Shown one piece after another: positions 1 to 10,340 of a stretch of 64,000 nt of DNA (position 1 is its first letter; every line of letters begins with the position of its first letter). The position numbers were made by a program, and so were the translations under genes. Source of the stretch: Centropus unirufus (taxonomy: Eukaryota > Chordata > Aves > Cuculiformes > Centropidae); NCBI GenBank assembly GCA_013397695.1, contig VYZI01000003.1:3273696-3337695 (forward strand), in the 5' to 3' direction. Below the pieces are notes generated by a model. The model searched no databases and was not told the origin of the DNA. It saw only the letters and a list, made by a program, of their open reading frames with translations.

Positions 1-3000
1 AAATTACCTCTTTAAAACAAGCTGATCACAATCTATGCACAGAATCTATTGTTTAAACTGGAGTGGTTTTGTTAAGATTTTGACGGCTATCTATTACCTT
101 CTGTGTTTTTCTTGTCATAAAGACAACATGGAAAAACTGCATCAAAATTATCTTTTTCTTCACAATGAATATCTTCACCTTTCCACAGAGGCCGATATTT
201 ATGACACAGTTTTTTTTAGACATGGAATGTCTAATCTGTAAGAAAACTAGCTCAGGGTTCACAAAAGTCTTTATTATGACTATTTAAATGAAATTTCCTT
301 CATTCTGTTTGTCCACAATGGTAATGGAGCTGTCATGTGCAAGGCATCTGATTCTGAATCATAGTGATGTGCTTTGCCAAATGAAAAACATGGGTTTGGA
401 GGAGGACTAGCTGAACCATCAAATTCTGTCCACTTCCCACAATTGCAATCAACTGTAAAAAAGACTCATCATTCAGGAAAAAGCACAAACCATCTGCTCC
501 AGATTCCATACTTACCACTCATAAAACACATCCCCAAACTCTACAATAGTGTTCGGGCTTGGATAGAAAAAGAAAGCAATAGGAACGGAGAAAGGAGCAG
601 CAGGGAATCCCCAGTGTGATGCTGTAATTGAACTTCCATTAAACTCATGGGGGGAGAATACAAGTTCAGTTTGCTCCTCTAAGTTTTCCTAGATAACAAA
701 AATGGCAGATATCTGCAGTTAGGACTTGACTGTGTTTGCTTTAACTAGAAATGTTAAGCTCACCGTTCCTTTAATATTTTTCCATATTTCGCAAAGTGAT
801 GCTATATCTTTATGCTAGATGGAAAGCTGACCTATCCAAATTCACATGCAGCAGTTCAAAAGTATTGCCAGAATAAAAATTAGGCCTCTTGGATGAGTTT
901 TCAAATGCTGTAAGTTTGTGCAGTCCCACAGAGGCAGCAGAGGTATAATGAAGTTGCAATAATTTATATCAAGTGAGGATCAACTTCAGGTCTCACAGTC
1001 CCATGCTCCGTTCACAAACACGTTGCCTCAGTTAATAACAACTCTCCTACTCTCCCCAAAATGTGTGGTCTCTAAGGAGGCATGTAAAAAAAACCAAAAA
1101 CACATGCTAGTGCTACTTGTGCTATATTTGTTTCACAGACAGAGAACTGTGGTCTGCAGGGCTGCCAATGCTTATATAACATCAAAATTCTCAACAGCTA
1201 GTCCCTCCTGTTCCCTCTTTTACCCCATTTCACTCCTCACTATTCTTTTAATTGGAAAGCAATTCTAATTATTTTTTTCTCTTTCTAGATGTCTGGAGTG
1301 GTTGCATGGACACAGTGCCAATGACATATCCTGTGTGGCTGCATAATTAAGGATGAAAGACCTAGAGCAACTTCTATTTCCTCTAGAATTTTATGTCTGT
1401 CAACTGGCTGAAAACGTCAAAACAGATATTCCTCTTGAAAACAGCCTACTTCCTTCCCAGCTATGAACGTTAAAACCTTTGTTAAATAGGAAAGCAGATA
1501 TTAATTGGTTATGAAAAATACTTAAAAGCTTGTCTGTGGCAGTTTTTGACTGTTTGAGGAGATAGAGAAAAACCTGCTTTTCTTGCTGCAGACAATTATG
1601 GCATGAGGTTCTTAAGCAATATGTAGATAACAAAGAAATCTCATCATTGATATTTCACCTAACAACATGAAATCTTTCAGGAGACATTTATTTTTAAGTT
1701 AGGAGCTTCCTTAATAAGACATAAAAAGATGTACCAAGTAATATTTTCTGTAATCATTGGAAAGGAAATATAAATTATAACTACTGTCAAAATAGTACAT
1801 TACAGTAATTTTTGCATACTATTCCACAATATAAATTTTGTTGTTTGTAACTTTTCATAATGATAAAAATAAAAAATGTAGACATTAGTACAGAAGAGGG
1901 TGGACAAATTGGTATCTCCCAACAAATCACCTCTAGATACATGGATTGATTGCTAAATTTCTTGATATTGAAATACATTGGATATCCCAGGGTATGATCC
2001 TTACCAAGCATTTTTATGTTAATAAAATAGAAAGATTTCAATTTAGAACTGTAAGACTATTCTCCCTTTTTACTATCACATCTTTCCCATTATAGTTATC
2101 TGCAGTAAATCCTAAAAGTGAATTGTGCTGCCGTAGGAAAACAATTTATCCAGTGATAATGTCCCATCAAGCACAATTGGTTGGCAACTTTTACGCTATT
2201 ATTTCAAGGACAGCAAGTTGCCTTATTCTTGATGTGAATGGCGTACTGCCAGGTACTGTCTGAAGGAGACTGAAAAACTACAAATGAGTATACTGTTTTC
2301 TTTCTCTCTCAGTGCTGACCTAGTTAGGAAGAGATATGGAGAGCATGCACAGTAGCAATGAGAGATTCTGGGAGTGGGTATCCAAGTGAGCATTGGATGC
2401 AACTCAGAAGAAATCTGATGGGACTGGCTGACACAAGGGATAAGAAAATTGAACATGGAACCATTTAGTCTGATTAATTGGGTCTGTAGTCATCAAAGAT
2501 AATTGCAAAGGGATGACTGTTTCTTGACTTATGTGAAAGGATCTGGTGGACTCGGTAACATTTTCCATTGCACAAGTAACTACTTGAAGCCTTAAAGCCA
2601 AGACTGAAATTGGCATTAAGTTAGGATAAAAATAAAATAGTTTGGGAGAGTGACCCAATTTTCCGAACTGATTTAATCTATATCACCTTTAAGGTGGCTG
2701 GCTGATGCAAGGACATAACTTAAATTTCTACCAGTTCAGAAGCATGAGGTTAGAAGGATCTCAATAAGCCACGTCTGGTAATTTCTGCCTTACACAGCCA
2801 TATTATGAAAACTTTTATAAATTTATAAGTAATAAATTAAATCTATAATTAGAAAAAATATTGGAAAATTATAGAATGGACATGCTTTCCCCCATGCTAG
2901 TTCATATCAGTCCCACAGGAAAAAACATCTGGGCTGGAGTTAAGCATACTTCAGGATCCTTTACACATTCCCTTGACACTTTCTGTTTTTAATGCAAGCC

Positions 3001-6000
3001 ATCTTCTGCCTACACTACAGTGCAGTAGAGGTGGATTAGAGGCCGTAAATCAATTTCTGTCTGAAATGTAAGAAAGCTGCTTCTGCCATACACCAAGTAC
3101 AACTTTTCAAGGAGACTGGATCTGTGTCTTACTCCCATTTTCAATGGCTACCGAACATGAAAAGCTAGGCTGTCTGACCCAAAACGAAGAAAAGTTTATT
3201 CTTTCCCTCCTCATGACATTTATAAATTGTATACTAAAAAATCCATCAAAAATAACCCCACAATAGATTTTATGTTTGCTGTCACAGAGATTTAATGGGT
3301 TATTCTATTGTTGATGCCAAAATATCAGGGTTCACCTCAGGTTCTGCTGGTAGCTGCGAACCTGTGACAGAAGCATATCTAATCATGGCACCAATTCAAT
3401 CAAACAAATCCCAAATGTATGTAAAATAGATTCTTCTTTGTCATCCCCTCCTTATTTAAAAAAACCCACAAAACAGCAATCCAGCTTTGGTAAACATATC
3501 TATGTGGTCATAGAACATAATGGTAAAAATACTTGAAATTAATAGTGCATGTTATGTGACTAACTATCTTTTCAAGCTTAAATCTCATTTCTTTTGTTCC
3601 ATAAACTCAAAGAAATTGCATTGTTTTATTAATCTAGCACATTATCCAGCTTGTTTGCCCTACCTAGAGCTAAAAAAATGAGGCTACACTTATTTTTTAA
3701 AAAATTATCATTAATAAACTTTCTGATAAATATTCATGCATCTATGCATACATCTACTCATGTACATGTATGGTGAAATACTATAAGTTCGAAGTCAGTC
3801 GGGAAAAAAAATCTAGGGTACTGGAATATCTCTAAGTAGCAACTCATTAAAAGCACAGTTTCTTGAGCTATGGTTGATGATATATTTCTGTAGCGAATTT
3901 AAATTAATTCACCAGAAGGTGCCAGTCTTGGTCTATAAAACCAAGAATGCAGTAATTGCGTTACAGACTATACTATTATAAGGGATTCATTGTAAACTAA
4001 AAGCACAGAGTTCTGATGTCAAAGAAGGCAGCAGCTAATGAACTCTGAAGGTAGAACACAAAACAAATCCCAGAACAAGCATAATACTCATAACAAATCT
4101 AGGAAAAAGATTCATAATTCTTTACTGATTTTTACATTGATGTAAACCCAATATTTTTCCTATGAAGGAAAAGAAAAAGAAAATGACAGCTTGTAAGTTA
4201 CACTTAAAGAAATTATTTCTCTGTTCAGCTGGTGTGCACTTACTATTATTTTTTCATTATTTTGTTTTGATTGATGTGGAATAAGTATGGAGCATTACAG
4301 CCAAGAAGGTTTAACTGTGAAGTACTGAGTCTAATTTGTTGAAACTGATTTTAATTCTTGAAAATGTCTCCAGAGAGATCCATCCAACTATCCACAGCAA
4401 TGCGTGTAGAGTGACTATTTTTTCCCTAGTGTTGCAGATCCTCCATTTATTTTGCATCAGATGAAAAAATAAGTCTAAAACCTGGAAGGTCATAATGTGG
4501 ATCTCTTATACACCACTTTTTTGTAATACATACAAATACAGTTTGTAAGATTTTATAGCCATATAGCTTCAAGAATAATTGTTTATTTTGCCAGTAGTCT
4601 TACAGCTTTTGCAGGGATCAGATTTTTCCCTTGTTTAAAAATGTTTTGGTCTCTATGTATCGTAAGAAAAGAGTCTGCTTAATGCATGAATCTACACTGT
4701 TCCTTGCATTGCTACTTCAGTCTGAATGCTTTGCTACGTCATTGAAGGGTGTAGTGAAAATACCTAGAGACACAGATAGGTGCCTGAGATTTCCTGTGGT
4801 TTGGAGTCTAGCATGCAGGCTGTCACAGAGTCTGACAAAGGCTGAGAGTTGCAGCATGGAGTAACAGCTTCATCCTGAATTTATTCCGGTAATTAGACTA
4901 TCACTGCTACCACATGTCATTTCCCTGATTAAGAAACAGAAGAATGAGGAGCTGTGAAGAGAAGAGAAAAGAAAAAAACCATTCAATCTGTTTTCTTAGA
5001 AACATTGAATAAACCATGAAAAAATGGATCCATTTCTGTACTCTAGCAGTTAAAAAAATGAGAGGCCATGAAAATCAGTGGTAAACATTAAAAAAATTAA
5101 CTCCAAATACATTTCTGAATGCTCATGAACAGAAGAGGTGGAGGTTGAGCTAGCTTAATTTGAGAGCAGAGTGACAGTGAGAGAAATACATTTTTCCACA
5201 GACCTTTATAAAATTAAGCAGTTAAATAGTTTCCTGGATAAACATTCTGGGTCAGGTAATTTTGATATGAGAAATCAAAGAGCAGCAGGTGGTACTTTGC
5301 TTTGTTAGTGCTGGGCTAATGACCTCAGCATGGTATTACAGGACATGAAATTACTGAAATACAGAGTATTCTTTCAAATAAGATGTAAAACTGAAATCTT
5401 TGGCAATTAAGTTTTCTTTATTTTGTAAAAGCACAGGTGCATCTCTGCAAAGCCCTGTGTATGATCGTTTATCCCAGTAACTTCTGATGAATACCTGCTG
5501 GCAAATTTTTGTTAAGTTTGACAAAGCAGGAGGAGTCTCAAATTGTCCATGAATTTCATGTTCTAAGTGTCCAGCTATGAACTAGAGATCCTATCACCAC
5601 CTGAGAAAAGCTGAAGCACAGGAGAAAGCCCGTGTCTTTTGCTTGACCCCAGAAAATCAACTTTTCAGACAAGAGTTCTTTCCTACGTGGTTGCTCCAGT
5701 ATTAGGTAGTAGGTATTAGGAACTGCATACCTTCTCAATAGAAATTTTCCTGTGGTTGAGGTCGTCATAATGGTTCTTGCCTCTGCAGAATCTCTGACAT
5801 CTAAAAATAAGTATTTTTCAACAGCACTTATTAAAATTCACTTACAAAATAAATCAACCATGAAACACATATCCATAGGACCCTAAGCTCCATTAATTCC
5901 ACTTTAAATAGAACTATTTGTTTGCTTACCATGATTTCCCTGCAGTTTACTTGCAACTGTATGGAGGTTTTTTTTCCCTCACTTTATGGAGCTTTGGTTG

Positions 6001-6400
6001 ATTTAATCAAAGTTTATATGGCTCCTGTATATTCTACAGAAATAAAATGTCTGCACCTTAGTAATTTTGGTTTGCTGTTCACTATTGATTTCAACGGGAC
6101 AATTCAAGAAGGTACTAGGGGTGGTATTTCTTCCTCCAAACATTTTGCATTTACAGTAGAGACAGCCACATCTGAGCTAATTATCTAAACTCCCTTTATA
6201 GTCAGGGGAAAGAAAGATGTACTTCCAAAGTGTGGTTCATCTCCCAAGTCTGAGATCTACAAGAGCCCAGATGAATCGCCCTCTAGAAGTGTTTTTACTC
6301 CCTTGACTACAAAAGGAGTTTGGACAACTTTCTCACACATGCAGACCTCTTCTGTTGCAGAAGTCTAGAGGTAGGTATCTTGGCAGAATTTTTTACATCT
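1..6400. other. AT-rich unique sequence, no gene seen
   Basis: I see no exon, RNA gene or recognisable transposon in this stretch. Open frames are all under about 90 codons, have AT-rich composition, and show no domain or conserved motif. A purine-rich run near 4,935-4,978 is low-complexity sequence. Old repeats too decayed to recognise by eye cannot be excluded. Confidence 0.6.
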
Positions 6401-6409
6401 GCAGTGACA

Positions 6410-6443
6410 GGGCTTGATTGATGGGCCTGATTGATAGGCCTGA
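6410..6443. repeat. 13-bp tandem repeat, about 2.5 copies
   Basis: The units GGGCTTGATTGAT (6,410-6,422) and GGGCCTGATTGAT (6,423-6,435) differ at one base and are followed by a partial third copy. It marks the left side of the GC-richer block at 6.5 kb. A small slippage repeat is the simplest reading. Confidence 0.7.
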
Positions 6444-6479
6444 AATGATATGTGACCCCTGGATGGTTCGTATGCTGTT

Positions 6480-7250
6480 GGTACGTGCAGTGTTCAATCT
6501 GTAGCTTTCCATTCTCAGTAAAGTTGTGCTGTAGTATTTCTAATACATGGGTGTGAGTGCTTTTTTAGAGATAAGGAACACCCAACTGCTCTCTCTTCCC
6601 CTCTCCTGGGACCTTGAACATGTTCTGAAGGGAGAGCAGGGGGGCAGTGAACAGCTGCAGCCAGACTCTGCTTTTTGGGGTTATATTGGTTTGTTCGAAA
6701 GACTTCACCTACGAGTAGAAGCGCTGCGAGGGCCTCCAGTTGTCTCCTCCGGATCCTCCCTATGGAAAAGATGGGAGTCTCCCTCCAATGACAGCAGATC
6801 TGGAGGATGTTTAGGCAATTGGTGATGTATTCTTAAGCCCTGTACTTACTCTCTTATAGTAATGATTAGACACCTTACCTTTACAATCTGTTAGTGTTAA
6901 ATTGTGATTGATACTAATAATTTGTTTCTTTTCTTGAAGTATAATTTGAGTTAAACTTAATTTCACAGAGCCTGGGTCCTGTTGCTGATTTCTCCAAGGG
7001 CCCCTCGGTATTTTACAGATATCTGGGAATTTATAATCGATTGCTTTACAGATTTTGGGATTGGAAGATCCTTTGATGCTTTTATTATCTTACTTTCCAT
7101 ATTTCGGGACCTAGGATGCCTTCGATTTCATACAGTTTGGGTATTGTTGGTGATTCTTTTTGCTTGGAGCCTTCTCTGTGGTAAAACATCTGATCCTAAT
7201 CTGAATTGTGCTAGTATTATTGCGGAATTACTAATATGGAAGTAATCTCA
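6480..7250. other. Unassigned GC-richer block with two plus-strand open frames
   Basis: The segment is clearly richer in G and C than its flanks, most of all at 6,600-6,800. It contains plus-strand open frames of 92 codons (6,547-6,825) and 87 codons (6,982-7,245). The second is strongly hydrophobic in its C-terminal half. Between them is a pyrimidine stretch ending in TTTCACAG at about 6,962-6,969, resembling a splice acceptor. I recognise no protein family in either frame. The block could be a decayed retroviral or transposon fragment, a pseudogene piece, or chance. Not supported as a gene. Confidence 0.3.
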
Positions 7251-8691
7251 TGAAATAATTATTATGGATATTAACATGTACTTAAATTTTGGATGTACTT
7301 TCTGAGAGAAGTCTAACTGTATGTATTTGTGTGTTTGTGTGTATGTGTATTTCTCCTCCATGAAATCCATCAACCATCCTGGTCTTTCCTGTCTGATAGA
7401 ATAATTAATTAATTGGGCCTTGGACCTCAAAGTTGGGGAAACATATATTTAATTTTTGTTTTTCTCCTGTTCTAGCTGTCTGGCCGTGATTCATATGATG
7501 TAAGCTTGTGTGTTTTTACTACAGCTGGAATTGAGGCACAAGTCTTTGGTATACTATGAATTACTCTGATTTTGTCCCCTATGTTTTTCCTACACATAGA
7601 AGTTCACTATCTATAGAAGAACAGAAAACTCTATATACATCTTATATAACCTATGCATTATTTTCATTACTCTAATGAAATATATAAAAAAAAGAGAGTC
7701 CCAATGCAAACTCAGGGAAACAACCATTTCCAGTAAAAATTATAAACCCTTATCTTTCATTTACCTAAGTGCTCATTTCACAGCAGTAAGCAGGGAGATG
7801 GCTCTGTTTCTTTCACAACAATAATTTGCCTTTTTTATTTATCATTCTGAAACATTTTTTTTGCCTCAAAAAGCTTAATTAATGTAATATATTGTGTATA
7901 CCTAAAAGTAGTCAGGAGTGATTTTGTTTTGTTTTGCTTTCAGTGATTATCTTTAATTTATTCATCTTTTATGTGTTTAGGTTTATATTTATTTTTGACA
8001 TCTCCTTTTTTTTCTTACAGAATATGTTCCAGCATTACAGAAATTCTGATCTGATGAGAGTAATTTGTACAAATCTCTGAGAATTGTGTAAAAATATGGA
8101 TGGTATAACTGGCCTAAGGAGTATCATACTTGTAATAAAATGACAAGTATCTGAGATAATGTTCCCATAGGCCAGATGTAGCTTGGAGAAAGGGATGTGG
8201 CTGTGGATAGAACTTGCATGTCTTGGAACTTTTTTGCACCATACAACATAACTTCATGGCAGAATAATGTGTCGTTGTGCTTTTGTTCTCCTAGGGCCAA
8301 TGAAACAGTCTTATTTTACAGCACCCTTCACTTATCTGACTATGGAAACCCCCCCTATCTACTTCTTTCAACCTCCCAGACTCATGGACTGAGTATGTTT
8401 ATGTAGACAGGAGAGAAAATCTGTCTTATGTGAAAGAATATAAAAAAATGCAACACAGCACTATTCTCTAGTATAACACACATCCAGAAACAGAAAAAGC
8501 AGCAGATACATGAACATCTCATTAGGACATCATCCTTCTGACATCCTGGCTAAGCATATTAACCTGTGCGTGATTGTGCATAATCCTGTTGATAGACATA
8601 TACTTCCTGCACCATTAAAACTTCAAATAATTCTACTGCAAAACCAAGTGACTTACACAGGCAAAGTGTAGAAATAGAAGTTGATACTGTA
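7251..8691. other. AT-rich unique sequence, nothing recognised
   Basis: No gene or transposon is recognised here. Short T-rich runs and short open frames such as 8,197-8,406 plus show no family resemblance. Confidence 0.55.
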
Positions 8692-9845
8692 TCAACCAGT
8701 ATCTCACCACCTTTTTTTGTGAAGAATTTCTTCCTAATTCCTAATCTAAATCTTCCTCCTTCCCATTTTAAGCTTTTCCCCCTCAACCTATCACTTCATG
8801 CCCTTTTACAAAGTCCCTTCCCAGTTTTCTTATGGGCCCTGTTTAGGAACTGGAAGACTGCTCTAAGGTCTCTCTGGAGCCTTCTCTTCTCCAGGCTGAA
8901 CAGCCCCAACTCTCTCAGTCTGTCCTCCATTGCAGATGTGATTCATCCCTCTGATCATCTTTGTGGCCCTTCAGTGGACATGTTCCAACAGTTCCATATC
9001 CTTGTGTTGGAGATTCTAGAACTAGACACAGTACTCAAGGTGAGGTATCACAAGAGAGGAGTAGAGGGGAAGAACCACCTCCCACAACATACTGACCATG
9101 CTTCTTTTGATGCAGACGAGCATACGGCTGGTCTTCTGGGCTGTGAGTATGAATTGCCAGCTCATGTCAATCTTCTCCTCAATGAGCACCCACAAGATCT
9201 TGGCAGGGCTGGTTTCAATCATGTCGTCCCCCAGCCTCTATTGAAACTGCAGATTGTCCTGACTCATGTGCAGGACCTTGCACTTGACCTTGTTGTATCT
9301 TATGAGGTAAACACAGACCCACTCCTCCAGGCTGTCTAGGTCTCTCTGGATAACATCTGGTCCTTCCGGTGTGACAACTGCACCATTCATCTTCGTCTCA
9401 TCTTTAAACTTGCTGAGGGTGCACTCAATCTCTCTGTCTATATCATCAACGACCATATTGAACACCACTGGTCCCAATATGGACCCCTGAGGGACACCAC
9501 TTTTCATCAATCTCTCCATCTGGATATTGAGCCATTGACCACTACTCTCTGGATGTGACCATTCAACTAATTCCTAATCCATTGAATCATCAAATCCACC
9601 CAACAAATCCATCTCTCCCCAATTTAGAGAGAATGATGTTGTGGGTGACCATGTGAAAGGCTTTACAGGGATCCATATAGATTATGTGCATTGCTTTTCC
9701 CATGTCCAGTGATGTTGCCACCCCATCATAGAAAGCCATGAGGCTGGCCAGGCAGGACTTGCCCTTGGTGAAGACATGCTGGCTGTCTTGAATCACCCCA
9801 GTGTTCTCCATGTGCTTTAGCATAGCTTGAAATCTGGCTCCAAAG
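8692..9845 (-). mobile_element. CR1 LINE copy with broken reverse transcriptase (ORF2) sequence
   Basis: Minus-strand translation gives successive pieces of the CR1 ORF2 reverse transcriptase in the correct order. First comes a fingers/palm piece with a KGKSCLASLMAFYDGV-type stretch (within 9,590-9,937). Next is the palm with VPQG at 9,484-9,495 and a box at the FADD site (9,397-9,408). After that comes a thumb/connection piece ending in PHLEYCV near 9,022, and last the GRFRLGIRKKFF-type C-terminal piece near 8,700-8,750. The catalytic box reads F-K-D-E, so the second catalytic aspartate is lost. Stops and frame changes separate the pieces. The 5' side is truncated, as usual for CR1. The 3' untranslated end with the CATAGAAT motif is absent, which is less usual and suggests a later deletion. 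The large plus-strand open frame at 8,719-9,339 is only its antisense shadow. Confidence 0.95.
9238..9519 (-). pseudogene. CR1 reverse transcriptase palm fragment, inactive
   Basis: This 93-codon open frame is the best preserved coding piece of the CR1 copy around it. It carries VPQGSILGPV, a motif of the non-LTR reverse transcriptase palm. About 30 residues later it has the position of the FADD catalytic box, here F-K-D-E, which should be inactive. A thumb-like stretch with RDLDSLEEW and KVKCKVLHM follows. It has no start codon of its own in the original protein and is simply the stretch between two damaging mutations. It is not a host gene. Confidence 0.9.
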
Positions 9846-9937
9846 GTTTTCCCATACTCACTGACTAATTCTGCTGAGCATTGACTGCCCATCACATGCA
9901 AAATCCAGTGTGCTGCACTCAGACCACAAACACACAC
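9590..9937 (-). pseudogene. CR1 reverse transcriptase fingers/palm fragment plus non-CR1 5' extension
   Basis: This 115-codon open frame contains CR1 reverse transcriptase sequence in its C-terminal two thirds. Visible marks are HMENTGVIQDSQH, KGKSCLASLMAFYDGV and a YMDPCKAF stretch at the site of the first catalytic aspartate of the palm (usually a YLDxxKAFD-type motif). Its first 30 or so residues, above about position 9,845, do not resemble CR1, so the element is truncated there and the frame runs into neighbouring DNA. Between 9,519 and 9,590 the CR1 translation continues but is interrupted by stops. Confidence 0.88.
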
Positions 9938-10340
9938 ACAGAGAATAGATTGTACTTTATCCAGGAAAAGAGAGAAATGGAGTTTAATGAGATGTTACAG
10001 AGCTAGACTAGACCAACATGCTAACCAGAAAACTGTTTACAGGTGACTGGTACATTTATTTTCTTATCCCTCTGCTCTTTCATTCTTTCTTTGCCTCATT
10101 TTGTTTTAATCCTTCCCTTTCCCCACCTTTAGTTTCTCCCGTAAGCATCCCATAATAAGTCTTAAACAATCCTAGAATGCTTTCCCCCTGTATTCTGTAG
10201 AGAGTCCCTTCCCATAGGACCCATGGGACTGACGCTTTCTGGGTGAGCCCTGGAGGGCTAGGGCAGGGGGCCATGCCTCTGATTCGGGCACTGTGGCTCA
10301 CTTGCTGTCCTCTGCCTTTGTGCTGCTCTGCATGTAGAGG
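9846..10340 (-). mobile_element. Possible LTR-like remnant, family not recognised
   Basis: Read on the minus strand, the block has a TATAAA-like box near 10,350, a GC-rich stretch with an open frame (10,080-10,301), an ATTAAA polyadenylation-type signal near 9,983-9,988, and then a TG-rich stretch. That order suits an LTR U3-R-U5. The block abuts the truncated 5' edge of the CR1 copy. I see no clear TG...CA ends, target site duplication or primer binding site, and the distance from TATA-like box to poly(A) signal is long. It could equally be unique DNA or a pseudogene piece. Confidence 0.25.

Noticed and set aside
4935..4978. Purine-rich tract as a possible triplex-forming element
   Set aside because: Short and imperfect; ordinary low-complexity sequence.
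8719..9339. 206-codon plus-strand open frame, the longest in the window
   Set aside because: It lies entirely on the antisense strand of a CR1 reverse transcriptase remnant, whose minus-strand translation shows the true CR1 motifs. It is a shadow, not a gene.
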